Position numbers and translations under genes: made by a program
Shown: positions 28,041 to 37,964 of the stretch, one piece after another
Layout: each line of letters opens with the position of its first letter
Numbering within the stretch: the stretch's first letter is position 1
NCBI GenBank assembly: GCA_023435225.1
Contig: JAEYRX010000022.1
Span: 62,001-126,000, forward strand
Length of the DNA: 64,000 nt
Direction: 5' to 3'
Source: Bacillota bacterium
Lineage (GTDB): Bacteria > Bacillota > UBA4882 > UBA8346
The notes under the pieces: model-generated
What the model was told of the DNA's origin: nothing
Seen by the model: only the letters and a program-made list of their open reading frames with translations
Databases searched by the model: none

Positions 28041-29063
28041 CTAATTCTTCTTCTTCTCATTTACCTTGATATTAGTGGCTTGGTCGGTCTCATTAATAAC
28101 TTCTACCTGACTTATAGCGGCTTCGATAACTTTTTGAAGTTTGGCCGAATTATAACTGATGGAATCGGAATTGGTCTGTAAGAACCCTAGGTTATCCTCA
28201 AATTTCTTATTAATCCGTTTCATTTCTTCTTCGGATTTCTCAATAACGAGCTTTAGTTTGGCGGCAACCTCTGCGGTGGCTTGTTGGTTACCCTTAGACT
28301 CATAGTATTGTTGCATTAACTGATTGTATTCCTTAGTTTTAACCGGGAAAAATAAAAACTTTTTCTGTTTGGGCGGTTCTTTCGTCCCTTCACCGTTATC
28401 GGTGCTAATATTTGCATAAAGCTCCTTAAATGAATCCAGTACTCTTTCGTACTCTTTACCAACCAGCCTGACTGCATTGATATTATCAGTCAACATCCGG
28501 ATATCGGAGGTTAACAGAGTATTGCCGGACTTAATCTCCTTCAAACTACCTCTTAACCTGCTTTGATACTCGGTCAATACCGCCCGAGTATCTTTTTTAG
28601 GCAATAGATTTTCAATAGTATTATTTTCAGCTACCCCTTTCCAAGTCCGCAGTTCGTTATCACTTAACTGATAATCCTCCTTGGCTTTGGCCAGGGCTTG
28701 TCTCATATCCTTTTTAGATACAAAAGATCTATTTTTCCATTCGGAGAAGGCCAATTCCTTGGCGTAATAGGCCCGCATCTCATCAATCTCCGCTTTTTGT
28801 TTCCGCTTAAGTTCATCTTGCTGGTCAATCATCTTTTGAATTTTAGCGTCACAGCTCAACTTAGTCTTGTTCATCTCATTATAATAAAAGAACTGAACCA
28901 CGGTGAACAAAATAATTAAAAACCCTAATAACACTGAAATAAACCCTATGTAACGTTTGGAGATAACTTCACCGTTCTTTTTAGCCAACCAGTAATTAAT
29001 TCCGAAAAGAGCGCCACCAGCTAAAATTACAGCTGCAAAGAAAGTTATGGCAATAATTAACAT
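28041..29063 (-). CDS. unknown membrane-anchored coiled-coil protein
   Basis: A 340-residue protein I do not recognise. Two N-terminal hydrophobic helices (residues about 3-25 and 40-60) are followed by a long charged, mostly helical region with heptad-like stretches (for example DQQDELKRKQKAEIDEMRAY and LVIEKSEEEMKRINKKFEDN). It could be an envelope or signalling scaffold. It faces the Bat operon convergently and has GGGAGGTAAGA before the start. A role cannot be assigned. Confidence 0.7.
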   Translation of the reverse strand: MLIIAITFFAAVILAGGALFGINYWLAKKNGEVISKRYIGFISVLLGFLIILFTVVQFFYYNEMNKTKLSCDAKIQKMIDQQDELKRKQKAEIDEMRAYYAKELAFSEWKNRSFVSKKDMRQALAKAKEDYQLSDNELRTWKGVAENNTIENLLPKKDTRAVLTEYQSRLRGSLKEIKSGNTLLTSDIRMLTDNINAVRLVGKEYERVLDSFKELYANISTDNGEGTKEPPKQKKFLFFPVKTKEYNQLMQQYYESKGNQQATAEVAAKLKLVIEKSEEEMKRINKKFEDNLGFLQTNSDSISYNSAKLQKVIEAAISQVEVINETDQATNIKVNEKKKN

Positions 29064-29174
29064 CTTTCTTACCTCCCTGTCCTTTACCTATTACATTTAG
29101 TAATCGAAACAAGTATTTCAAAACAGCATTTAAGTGCTATATGATTACTTTTAATGTATTTTGGTATTTTATAC

Positions 29175-29369
29175 TTATAATAAATACGGCATATTACTGT
29201 AAAATCCTGCATATCTTGTTGCATTCCAGTAGAAATTTATGCCAGCCTTATCTAATTTTTCTGCTCGATTTAAAATCTTTCCGTCTACTTTCGTCTTCAA
29301 AGTATCTTCATTAAATAAGTCTTCAATTGCTGCGCCAGGTTTATTAGAAACTAATAATAAATAAAGATT
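29175..29369 (-). pseudogene. gene relic, C-terminal fragment resembling retron/RT- or OLD-type defence proteins
   Basis: An open stretch without a start codon encodes about 64 residues including GAAIEDLFNEDTLKTKVDGK and ends in a stop at 29175. The pattern (IED-F...LKTKVDGK..F...K) resembles C-terminal regions of some reverse-transcriptase and TOPRIM-ATPase defence proteins as I remember them. The identification is tentative; that it is a decayed coding remnant is more secure. It lies in a 717-bp gap otherwise without full genes. Confidence 0.45.
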
Positions 29370-29413
29370 TTAATTCAACATCTGACTTTTATATAAGCTA
29401 TCCTATGCTTATA

Positions 29414-29597
29414 TTATTTTTGGGGTACTTTAATCTCCCGTAAATTATATTGAAACCGGCTTTCCGGATCGGGGTTGAAGGCTTTTTCAAACCGGTAAAC
29501 GCCCTTTCCTCTGACAAACTCCAGGACCTCCTCGTAAAATACCGTTAGGCATACCGAACCTACCTTGATCCGGTAATTGGACCTTCAAAAGAGTCAT
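29414..29597 (-). pseudogene. small frameshifted ORF relic
   Basis: An ATG at 29597 opens MTLLKVQ..., but the frame then reaches a stop, while an overlapping frame without a start encodes VFYEEVLEFVRGKGVYRFEK and about 20 more residues up to a stop at 29414. One frameshift joins them into a protein of about 60 residues. Function unknown. Confidence 0.4.
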
Positions 29598-29780
29598 CTG
29601 CACTTTTTCCTGCAGAAAATTACATTTTCGCGATACACTTTTATAAGTTCAACTATACAATATAATTAACACATAAGATAACTAAACCTTGCCTGGACTA
29701 ATTTATGGGAATTTTGAAAGCATTGATAGCCAACAAGTTTTTAATTTTCAGTTTTTATCAACCAATTTGGAGGTTGTATA

Positions 29781-31049
29781 ATGGACATATATGTTTATGG
29801 GTTAGGACATGTAGGGCTACCTATGGCTGTCTGGATCTGTTTATCCGGACGGAATGTTATTGGAATTGATATTAACCGAGAACATTTAGATAAAATCCGA
29901 AAAGGAACTGTGCCAATTCATGAGAATTATAATGGCGTCCCTATTGCCGAACTGGCTCAAAACCTTGTTAATTCAGGAGAACTTTCACTCATAGATAAAT
30001 TGGAACGCACTATGTTTGAACCGGCTGTTTTCATAGTCTCAGTAGGTTTTAATAACTCCAATGAAAAGGAACTTGATTTTACTCCACTCCAAAATGTTCT
30101 GGACAGCTTACTGCCCCAATTGTCAGCCGGTGATTTGCTTATTTTTCGTACCACCATGGTACCGGGAACCTGTGAAAACCGGATTTTACCCAAACTAAGG
30201 AACTTAAAAATCCCGGTTTATTTTGCCTATTGCCCGGAAACAATTGCGGAAACCCACGCTTTCGAAGAACTAGCCCAAAACCCAATCATTTTGGCCGCTG
30301 TTAATGAAGAAAGTTTTCAGAAGGCTGAATCATTTTGGCGCTCACTCACCAATGCCCCCATTTTTCCAGCTTCCACTATTCAAACAGCCGAAATGGTGAA
30401 AGTGATCCAAAATATCGACCGGGATGTAAACATTGGTTTAGTTAATGAGATTAGCGATATCGCCCGGAAACTTGATATTGATGTCAACGAGTTGCGAAGC
30501 TTGGTCAATACCCATCCCCGGGTCAAATTGTTGCAGCCAGGTCCAGGGGTCGGAGGATATTGCATTCCACTAGCTTTCCGATACTTGGAAGCAGCTTTGA
30601 TTGGAAAAGATGTACATCCTGAAATAATGCGGACTGCACGCGAACTGAATAATCAAAGACCTGATACTATCATTAAAATTATTCATAAAGCGCTTGAAGA
30701 AAATTATAAACCATTCAAGGATGCTGTGATTGCCTTATTCGGATTAGCCATGAAGGATGACTGTGCAGATTGCCGATACAGCCCCGCTGTAGTTATCGCT
30801 GAAAAACTTATAGAATTGGGCGCTAAAGTTAAAGCTTATGATCCGCTGGTTTCTAGGTCATACCATTTTCAGGTCGGCTCTTTTCCCGAAAGTATTCAAA
30901 ATGCTGATTGCCTAGTTATTACCGCCGCCCATCAAGGTTTTACATTCGATATCCGGAAAATCCGCACCCATATGTCCAAACCTTTGGTTGTGATTGATAC
31001 TCGTAATGTTTTCCCTATTCATAATGAGGTCCGGCTATATAAAATATAA
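29781..31049 (+). CDS. UDP-N-acetyl-D-mannosamine / UDP-glucose 6-dehydrogenase family protein
   Basis: A 422-residue NAD-dependent nucleotide-sugar dehydrogenase: Rossmann motif YGLGHVGLPMAVWI, catalytic domain with GPGVGGYCIP containing the catalytic cysteine, and LFGLAMKDDCADCRYSPA in the C-terminal domain. It oxidises the C6 hydroxyl of a UDP-sugar to give a uronic acid for surface polysaccharide. The sequence is nearest the WecC/VipA type by eye; substrate is not certain. TTGGAGG lies seven bases before the ATG. It starts the polysaccharide cluster, convergent with the next gene. Confidence 0.88.
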   Translation: MDIYVYGLGHVGLPMAVWICLSGRNVIGIDINREHLDKIRKGTVPIHENYNGVPIAELAQNLVNSGELSLIDKLERTMFEPAVFIVSVGFNNSNEKELDFTPLQNVLDSLLPQLSAGDLLIFRTTMVPGTCENRILPKLRNLKIPVYFAYCPETIAETHAFEELAQNPIILAAVNEESFQKAESFWRSLTNAPIFPASTIQTAEMVKVIQNIDRDVNIGLVNEISDIARKLDIDVNELRSLVNTHPRVKLLQPGPGVGGYCIPLAFRYLEAALIGKDVHPEIMRTARELNNQRPDTIIKIIHKALEENYKPFKDAVIALFGLAMKDDCADCRYSPAVVIAEKLIELGAKVKAYDPLVSRSYHFQVGSFPESIQNADCLVITAAHQGFTFDIRKIRTHMSKPLVVIDTRNVFPIHNEVRLYKI

Positions 31050-31100
31050 AATACGGGGGATGCCCTCAAAACACTCAACAATAAAAATTTATCCTATCGC

Positions 31101-32948
31101 TCAAAGAGTGGTTGGATCCTTTGGAACCTTGATGGAAACAATACGGCTTGCTCCGGTTTCGTTCAACCATGCGTTAGAAAGTAAAACAGCGGCCGAATAC
31201 AAATGCCATAAAAACGGACATAAATCTGTATGGTTGAAAGCACCTAGTTGATTATTGAATAATTGTTGAACGACGTCCCGCTTTATGATTTGAAAGAGCT
31301 TTGTGGAGGATGAAGTATGGAAAATCTGTTCCAAGAATGCTTCCCTCATATCTGTCAAACAGGTCCGTCTCCAATCAAAACCAGCTTTGAAATTATTACT
31401 TAGGAGGGGCGCTCTTTTGCGCCACTCCTCTTCTTCCCCTTGTAACGGCTTCTTAGCCTCAAATCCCCATCGTTGTTTATAGAAAGGTATATCAACCAGC
31501 TCCGGAGCCAACCGCTTCATTAAGTTATATACCAGTTCTTCATTTACAATATACAAACTGGGAAGAGGCTGTATCATTTTGATCAATTTGGCCTCAAAAA
31601 ACGGGGCATAAAAATGATGACCCGTAGACAAAGCTGAGACTCCAGCCACAGACCAACGCCCACAGCGATAATTTAAGTAATATGCGGCGCCAAAATCATA
31701 CAACTTCATCCAATCCGGCTGTGAATCCAACCAGTCAAAAAGATCTTGCCGGTAAAGCTTTAAAGGTTCAAACTGATAAAAGAAGGCGTAACGTAGAAAT
31801 CTGTTTTCAAAGTATTCTTTAACCCGGTTAGGGTCGCAGTTCCGCATATTTTTGGCAAAACCGCCCCTTAACAATTCCCCGCCGTGTCCTCCAAGCCTTA
31901 CTTTATTAGAGTGGAACCGCTTATTCCGATTGGTGTTTTCGTAAGCCGAAAGCATTCCGTCCGTAATAAACAAACAATCTCGGGTCCTTGCCAAAATATC
32001 ATATGTTAAGTATTGTTCTTCATCGGATTCTTGTAAAACCGGAATTTCAACCTTGTGCGGAATCCGCAAAGCTTTGGCCACCATTTGTCCGACAAGGACC
32101 TCGGGTTCATCTGGAAATCCGCTGGTGGAAGTTTCAAAATCAATGTCAGCGGATTTGAGCAATGCAGCCATAAGGCGACTGTCTTTGCCACCAGTGATTC
32201 CGAGGCTAATTTTCACCGAATGCTTCTTGACAGGTTGAAAGCTTTCAAGGAGCGTGTTGGAAAGTTTATCAAAAAAAGCTGCATCAGGATTTTCAAATTG
32301 AATATCCGTCTCATCTAACGGATTTATATATACACCCTGTAAACTCAATGTCAATTGTGTATTAGGAGCGAGCACCTTCACATTTTGGTATGGGGTATAT
32401 TCACAGTTATAATAACCATTATTTAAAAAGTAGCCCAAATTCATTATATTATATTCAGGTAATTTCCTGCCTTCAGCAAGTAAGTGCGCAAAAAGTGCCC
32501 TCGTTGCCACCACTAAATAGTCCCGATTCTCTACCCAATAAACCGGAATAATTCGTGTAATCGTATTCCAGACAGTAATAGTATCAGTTTCACCATCCGC
32601 AAAACAAGCGGCGTAAAGTCCGCCTATACTACATATAGCCTTTTTACGTTCTTCTCCGGAACGGGATTGGTTAAGGATTTTGTTTGAAACCACCTGCAAA
32701 GGTGCATTAAAATAACCACTAGCAGTAAAAGCCTTTTTTTCCCTACTCCATAAGTTTGGACCATAGTTTTCATAAGGTTCGTTGGTAAAGTTGTATAATG
32801 CCATTTTTTTTGAGGGTGATTGCCAAACTTCATATTGATACGTATTCGGCGCAAAAGATAAAGAACGAGAGGCAGTCAACTTGATTCGCGCCTGTAATTT
32901 GGCGTCCACCGTCGCTTTTTTATTAATGATTCCCAAAAAAGTTTTCAT
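31101..32948 (-). CDS. asparagine-synthase-like ATP-dependent amide ligase lacking the glutaminase cysteine
   Basis: A protein of about 615 residues. The C-terminal half has the PP-loop signature ISLGITGGKDSRLMAALL of asparagine synthases. The N-terminal half resembles the class II glutaminase fold, but the protein begins MKTFLGIINKKA rather than MCGI, so the Cys2 nucleophile is absent and it cannot use glutamine by the usual route. It probably adenylates a carboxyl group and forms an amide, perhaps on a uronic acid from the neighbouring dehydrogenase, or a modified sugar; this is inference. Start ATG 32948 is placed by AGGAG seven bases upstream; 32954 and 32999 are alternatives. Confidence 0.82.
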   Translation of the reverse strand: MKTFLGIINKKATVDAKLQARIKLTASRSLSFAPNTYQYEVWQSPSKKMALYNFTNEPYENYGPNLWSREKKAFTASGYFNAPLQVVSNKILNQSRSGEERKKAICSIGGLYAACFADGETDTITVWNTITRIIPVYWVENRDYLVVATRALFAHLLAEGRKLPEYNIMNLGYFLNNGYYNCEYTPYQNVKVLAPNTQLTLSLQGVYINPLDETDIQFENPDAAFFDKLSNTLLESFQPVKKHSVKISLGITGGKDSRLMAALLKSADIDFETSTSGFPDEPEVLVGQMVAKALRIPHKVEIPVLQESDEEQYLTYDILARTRDCLFITDGMLSAYENTNRNKRFHSNKVRLGGHGGELLRGGFAKNMRNCDPNRVKEYFENRFLRYAFFYQFEPLKLYRQDLFDWLDSQPDWMKLYDFGAAYYLNYRCGRWSVAGVSALSTGHHFYAPFFEAKLIKMIQPLPSLYIVNEELVYNLMKRLAPELVDIPFYKQRWGFEAKKPLQGEEEEWRKRAPLLSNNFKAGFDWRRTCLTDMREAFLEQIFHTSSSTKLFQIIKRDVVQQLFNNQLGAFNHTDLCPFLWHLYSAAVLLSNAWLNETGASRIVSIKVPKDPTTL

Positions 32949-33023
32949 AACCATTCTCCTATACGGATTCCTAAACTGCATGCGAATTATAGCTTGCATA
33001 ACGCTTTAAAGTATAAATATTTT

Positions 33024-34589
33024 TTAAATACCAACTTGGGCTCTCACTATTTGGTGATATAAATTTATATAGTTGATTGTTAATTTATACCAATCTCGAT
33101 TAGCAATTACCCACTTACGGGCCTTTGATGCTAATTTTTTCCGTAAGTTTGTATTCTCATATAACAACTTTATTTTCTGATAAAGCTCTGTTTCATTGAG
33201 GTTATAGAGTAACCCGTTCTCATCCGGTATAATAATTTCTCGTAGCGCCGCCAAGTCAGAGCCGATAACAGGCTTCCCGCAAGCCATCGCTTCAAGTGGT
33301 TTTAAAGGTGTAACTATTTGGGTTACTTCCTCGTCAATTCGGGGGAAGACACAAAGATCAAATAAAGAATAATACTCTGTCACCTGCTCATGAGGGATCT
33401 GATTAATCAAAGCAATCTCCTTAGATAGGCTTAATTTTGTAATAAGACTTCCCAATATAGGCTGGTAATTTCCAGTACCGATTATCAATAATTTTAATTG
33501 ATAACCTTCTTTTTTTAGTTCATTAATTACCGGAAACAACATTTGCAGGCCTTCATATTCAGTAATACTCCCGATATAACCGATAACAAACTTTCCCTTG
33601 GTATCATATCTAGTACTTAGCTCTTCATTAACCGGTCTCGGCTTAAATCTTCGACTATCAACTCCATTGGGAATAATCGAAATTTTATCGCCGGACACTC
33701 CCCGTTCCAACAATTCATTGTATAAACTCCGACTAATAGTAATAACATGGTCAGCCTGATGTGCTAAATATGTTTCCATCTTTTGGGCCAGTTGGAACTC
33801 CTCGGAATCTTTAAACAATGGTTCTTTAGCACTGGCGGTAAGTTCCCAAAAACCACGGATTTCGTAAATGAATGGGCTATTGGTCGCCCGCGCTGCTCTG
33901 ATAGCAGCCAGACCATTGATATAATTGGATGCTGCATGCACTATACCAGGCCTTTCAGTTTCAATCACATCGACTATGCTCTCCGAATAGTGATTTAAAT
34001 ACTTAGTTAACGGGGTAAACCTCATGAACATTTTAGGTAAACAACGGTAGTAAGGAATTTCATTTTCCCACTCCAAAGTCAAATCATCAGGAGAATTGAA
34101 TAATCCTTTTTGAAAATCATTAGGAAAACCCGGCCGGGTTAAGACTACCGGCTCAATTCCATGTCTCTTTTGATTTTCAATTATATATTTGGAACGGATA
34201 CTGTAACCATTTTTGATATAGGGAATCGAAGTATTTAAAACATGTAAAACCCTAAATGGAATTTTAAAATTTTGTAATCCCTGGGGTTGATAATTAATCT
34301 GATAATTAGGAGCATGAAGCAATTCGGCTTTATCTAAGTTTATCTGTAACTCCCGCTCAATAAACTGTTCCAAAGGTTTCAATTGAATTAATTCATGTAA
34401 TAGCTCAATACTAGCTGATATATTTCCACTTTCTTTATACCGTTTGTAAAGGGCCCACCCAATTTTAAACTTTTGAAGTGAATTGGCCCCAACATAAAGC
34501 AGTCTTAATTTTTCAATCTCTTTTATGTTTTGAATCTGTGATATATCCAAAGAACTATTTATTCCATTATTGCTTGGGAAGAAATTCAT
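33024..34589 (-). CDS. glycosyltransferase family 4
   Basis: A 521-residue GT-B enzyme. The C-terminal nucleotide-sugar domain shows VIGYIGSITEYEGL and the EX7E region PLKPLEAMACGKPVIGSD. The N-terminal 100 residues are an extra helical segment before the usual first domain (FRVLHVLNTSIPYIKNGYSI). It adds a sugar in polysaccharide or glycoprotein synthesis; donor and acceptor unknown. It lies in the same minus-strand unit as the asparagine-synthase-like and CgeB/GT2 genes. Confidence 0.88.
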   Translation of the reverse strand: MNFFPSNNGINSSLDISQIQNIKEIEKLRLLYVGANSLQKFKIGWALYKRYKESGNISASIELLHELIQLKPLEQFIERELQINLDKAELLHAPNYQINYQPQGLQNFKIPFRVLHVLNTSIPYIKNGYSIRSKYIIENQKRHGIEPVVLTRPGFPNDFQKGLFNSPDDLTLEWENEIPYYRCLPKMFMRFTPLTKYLNHYSESIVDVIETERPGIVHAASNYINGLAAIRAARATNSPFIYEIRGFWELTASAKEPLFKDSEEFQLAQKMETYLAHQADHVITISRSLYNELLERGVSGDKISIIPNGVDSRRFKPRPVNEELSTRYDTKGKFVIGYIGSITEYEGLQMLFPVINELKKEGYQLKLLIIGTGNYQPILGSLITKLSLSKEIALINQIPHEQVTEYYSLFDLCVFPRIDEEVTQIVTPLKPLEAMACGKPVIGSDLAALREIIIPDENGLLYNLNETELYQKIKLLYENTNLRKKLASKARKWVIANRDWYKLTINYINLYHQIVRAQVGI

Positions 34590-34610
34590 TTACTTTAACA
34601 CCACATCTCT

Positions 34611-36185
34611 CTAAAAACACACCTCATCAATTAGCGCTTCACTTAACCCTGCCTGGTATGTCCTATTAATAAAATTGAACCGGTCACTTGAATACAATTT
34701 AGCCTCGTTTGCCATTCCTAAAAAAAATCCGTCACCGGTTAAAAGTAACTTCTCAGGTTGAATTTTAAGAAAGGCATCTCTTTTAATAATCGCTACCGTA
34801 CTCAAAATACGATTAACATACTGGTACTCTTCTTTCGAACCTTCAAGTACCAGAGTATGATTATCTCTGGAGTACGAATAATATGCTACTTTCCCGGCTA
34901 TCACCGCGTCGGTATATTTAAAAGAATTCATTAGATCAGTGATAAAATTGGCGCCATAATAACTATTGGCATCAAAGCAAACAAGATAATTGAAATGTAC
35001 TTGTTCCAACCCAAAATAGAAACTATCTTCATTAGAAACAGTCCCCTCAAATTCAAAAACACTAATATTGCTATAGTTAATGGTCCTTTCATACAATTCC
35101 TCCAACTCATTGAGAGGCGTCCGGAAAATCAGAACCAACTCCTTTTCAGCGTAATTCTGCCGCTGAAAATTATCCCAAATATAATCAAATTGACTCCAAG
35201 TATCTACCCAAGCAATAATAGAAACACCTTCTGGCTCCGATTGTATCGGTGCTTGTAATACTGCATTAAGAATTGTTTGCATACGATGATAATATGTATG
35301 TGTTGTAAACACTTTTCTCTGCCCCAACAGTGCTCTTTTATCCCTTAACTTTTCATGAGATATAAGGTTGGCCAGTTGTGTTTCGGTATCTTCTTCATTG
35401 TCACAGATTGAAACGATCTCCGGGAACATTTCCATGATTCCGAGTGAATAGTTACTAATAACAGTTACTCCGCAAGCCAATAATTCAAATAACCTCCGTG
35501 CGAACATAGTACGACTGTATTTAACTGTATTAACATTAATAAAAATAACATACTTTTTATAAATTGAACCCATTTCTTCATATGGGAGCCCACCTTTAAT
35601 ATAGGGCCGATATATTTTGGGAAATGAATTTAACCTGGCAAAGAAGGTACGGTCATAAATATGTAAACCGTATTTTAAAGCTGGGCCAAACAAGATATGC
35701 ATGTCATGTCCCCGCCTATTTCTCCTGGAGTACCAAGTACCGGCAAAAGCAACCAAACCAAGCTTTTTTTGTTCTCTACCAATGGGATTGTGCAATTTGG
35801 GCTGGGCTGCGAATTGTAGTAGATAAATACGTTCGTGCCCAAGTAGCTCCTTATATCTGGGGACACAATCCAGATCGGTGGTAAAAATGTAATCAAATAT
35901 TTTAGCTTCCTGAATAAAACGGTCAAAATGTAATGGATCTTCCTTATTCCAAAAAATGGTGGGAATATGTTGTTCATGACATTTCTCAATAATGTCTTCC
36001 AAATTAGATGAAATCAAGCTACGATTTACTCGCTTCCAGGTAGATTCAACCAGCAATAGATCTGGTTTTTCAAGAGTCAGAATCTCTTGCCAGTTCTCAC
36101 AGGTAAGTGGAAGAAGATTGCATTCATATTTAAAACATAAAAAACTAAATTCATCTAAAATGGAAGCTATTTTATAGTGGTTCAA
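34611..36185 (-). CDS. CgeB-like glycosyltransferase fused to a GT2-like domain
   Basis: A 524-residue two-part protein. Residues about 1-310 resemble the spore maturation protein CgeB / DUF3880 plus glycosyltransferase type (PTIFWNKEDPLHFDRF, FIFINVNTVKYSRTMFARRLFELLACGV). Residues 330-520 look like a GT-A family 2 domain (GVSIIAWVDTWSQFDYIWDN, LVCFDANSYYGANF with a DxN/DxD-like site). CgeB is linked to spore surface glycosylation in Bacillus; here the cluster could decorate spores or make a capsule. It starts 22 bp upstream of the GT4 gene. Confidence 0.8.
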   Translation of the reverse strand: MNHYKIASILDEFSFLCFKYECNLLPLTCENWQEILTLEKPDLLLVESTWKRVNRSLISSNLEDIIEKCHEQHIPTIFWNKEDPLHFDRFIQEAKIFDYIFTTDLDCVPRYKELLGHERIYLLQFAAQPKLHNPIGREQKKLGLVAFAGTWYSRRNRRGHDMHILFGPALKYGLHIYDRTFFARLNSFPKIYRPYIKGGLPYEEMGSIYKKYVIFINVNTVKYSRTMFARRLFELLACGVTVISNYSLGIMEMFPEIVSICDNEEDTETQLANLISHEKLRDKRALLGQRKVFTTHTYYHRMQTILNAVLQAPIQSEPEGVSIIAWVDTWSQFDYIWDNFQRQNYAEKELVLIFRTPLNELEELYERTINYSNISVFEFEGTVSNEDSFYFGLEQVHFNYLVCFDANSYYGANFITDLMNSFKYTDAVIAGKVAYYSYSRDNHTLVLEGSKEEYQYVNRILSTVAIIKRDAFLKIQPEKLLLTGDGFFLGMANEAKLYSSDRFNFINRTYQAGLSEALIDEVCF

Positions 36186-36270
36186 AAAGATTTCTCCTAG
36201 TTAATAACAATTTCTTAATCTATAATATTATCCCGATGGCGAAATTGTATCTAAATTTTATACAACTAAA

Positions 36271-36552
36271 TTGAACGCACAAGCTATGATGGATATGGTA
36301 GATCAGCTTCGGCAGTTAGTGTATGAGAAAACCGGTGAGGGTCCTCGGGATGACAATCAAAAACTATCGCAGACGGTCTATAAAATGGTTTCTTTAACAC
36401 CGACAGATACCGGAAGGCGAGCTCCGGTTGATAATCCTACTTCCGAATCCGGGTATAAAAGATCAGCAAAATTGCCGGATAAAGATCAAAATAGAACCAA
36501 AGTTATTTCACCCGTTGAGATTATTCCTTTGGAAAAGCATGATGGGTTTTAA
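36271..36552 (+). CDS. hypothetical small hydrophilic protein
   Basis: A frame open from TTG 36271 (or ATG 36286/36289) encodes 93 or fewer residues, charged and proline/threonine-rich, with no motif I recognise (DMVDQLRQLVYEKTGEGPRD near the start). No good ribosome site is visible, so it is uncertain. It is alone on the plus strand between two minus-strand genes. Confidence 0.35.
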   Translation: MNAQAMMDMVDQLRQLVYEKTGEGPRDDNQKLSQTVYKMVSLTPTDTGRRAPVDNPTSESGYKRSAKLPDKDQNRTKVISPVEIIPLEKHDGF

Positions 36553-36622
36553 AATAATGTTTTGCAGTAAGTTAAAAAAGAGTTTCATAATAAATTTTGT
36601 TAAGATCTGGGTACAATACCCG

Positions 36623-37870
36623 TTAAACTCTTATACTTTTTCTATCCTTCCCTTCCCACACAATCCGGTACCGCCTGAACCAATAAACCGCCACCGAACA
36701 AACCAGCAATATGCCAATAATCAATAACAACTGTCGCCCCGTAAAGACTACCCTATCTAACGGATTAAACCCCTGCCCCACCGGAATCCGCCGGCTAAAC
36801 GGCGCCAAAACCGGGGCTAACGGTCCCATCAAAAACCAGGTATACCAAGCGGCAAACATACCGTGTAAAAACCGGGCTGCAACATACGGACTCATCCTGA
36901 TATCCGTATCATGAATAACACTGGCTATCTGACCGTGAACACATAAACCGCTCCAGGCAATGATCCAACTGGCAACTACCACCTTATCAAGTAAAGGTGC
37001 AAAAGCTTTGCTGGCCGCCATGGTACCCAAGTCAATTTCCAAAATTCCGTAAAATATCGAATGGGTTAAATGGGGATCCATCCCGAAAACTTTTAAAACA
37101 CTACTTACCACAGGTGCAATGACTCCGAGAAATCCGAATACGGTAAGCATTTTGACAACAACGGAGAAAAGCATTATAAAACCGCATATCATCGTGAGAG
37201 TAGTCATGGATTCCTTAACTGCATCCCCCATAAGCCTGCCAAAAGGCCGTCCGTCCTCCCGGCGGGCTTTAAAAAGCGCTTGTAAGGCCCGGCGCATAAT
37301 GCCGGGTTTGGATTCTTCACTCAAATTTTCTTCTTTCTTCTTCCGCTCTTTTTTATAAAACTTAAAAATTACTCCTACGGTAAAACTGGCCATGTAATGA
37401 GCTATTGCCAATATCACTCCCAGATCTGGCCTGCCGAACATTCCGACCGCCACTGCGCCAAAAATAAATAAGGGATCAGCAGTATTGGTAAATGAGAGCA
37501 ATCTCTCACCTTCCACCTGGTTGCACATCCCACTCCGCCTAAACTTCCCTGTTATAACGGCATCCATTGGATACCCGGCAGCTAAGCCCATTGAGAGCGC
37601 AAATGCTCCTACACCCGGAACATTAAATAAAGGCCTCATTAATGGTTCCAATAATACCCCCAAAAAATGAACCACTCCCATTCCCAGCAAAACTTCGGAT
37701 AATACAAAAAAAGGCAATAATGAAGGAAGAACTATATCCCAAAACACTTTTAAACCGGCGACCGCCGACTCCACTCCCTCTTTGGGATAAATAACCAGAG
37801 AAAGGGTTAATAAGGTTACTACAGCCGCTCCGATTAAGACTTTTAGCCTGCGAAGGATAATCACCCGCAT
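36623..37870 (-). CDS. ylbJ: sporulation integral membrane protein YlbJ-like (nucleoside-recognition domain)
   Basis: A 415-residue polytopic protein with about nine hydrophobic segments. The paired Gate/nucleoside-recognition domains are visible (LPSLLPFFVLSEVLLGMGVV..., AAGYPMDAVITGKFRRSG, SFTNTADPLFIFGAVAVGMF). YlbJ is needed for spore cortex formation in Bacillus, so its presence hints that the organism sporulates. GGAGGCAAACC precedes the ATG. Confidence 0.87.
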   Translation of the reverse strand: MRVIILRRLKVLIGAAVVTLLTLSLVIYPKEGVESAVAGLKVFWDIVLPSLLPFFVLSEVLLGMGVVHFLGVLLEPLMRPLFNVPGVGAFALSMGLAAGYPMDAVITGKFRRSGMCNQVEGERLLSFTNTADPLFIFGAVAVGMFGRPDLGVILAIAHYMASFTVGVIFKFYKKERKKKEENLSEESKPGIMRRALQALFKARREDGRPFGRLMGDAVKESMTTLTMICGFIMLFSVVVKMLTVFGFLGVIAPVVSSVLKVFGMDPHLTHSIFYGILEIDLGTMAASKAFAPLLDKVVVASWIIAWSGLCVHGQIASVIHDTDIRMSPYVAARFLHGMFAAWYTWFLMGPLAPVLAPFSRRIPVGQGFNPLDRVVFTGRQLLLIIGILLVCSVAVYWFRRYRIVWEGKDRKSIRV

Positions 37871-37964
37871 GGTTTGCCTCCATAATAATTAAATAAGAGT
37901 ATGATGTATAAAGATGTCTTTAAAATATATGGTCAACATGGAGGGCATATACCAACTTATAGGA

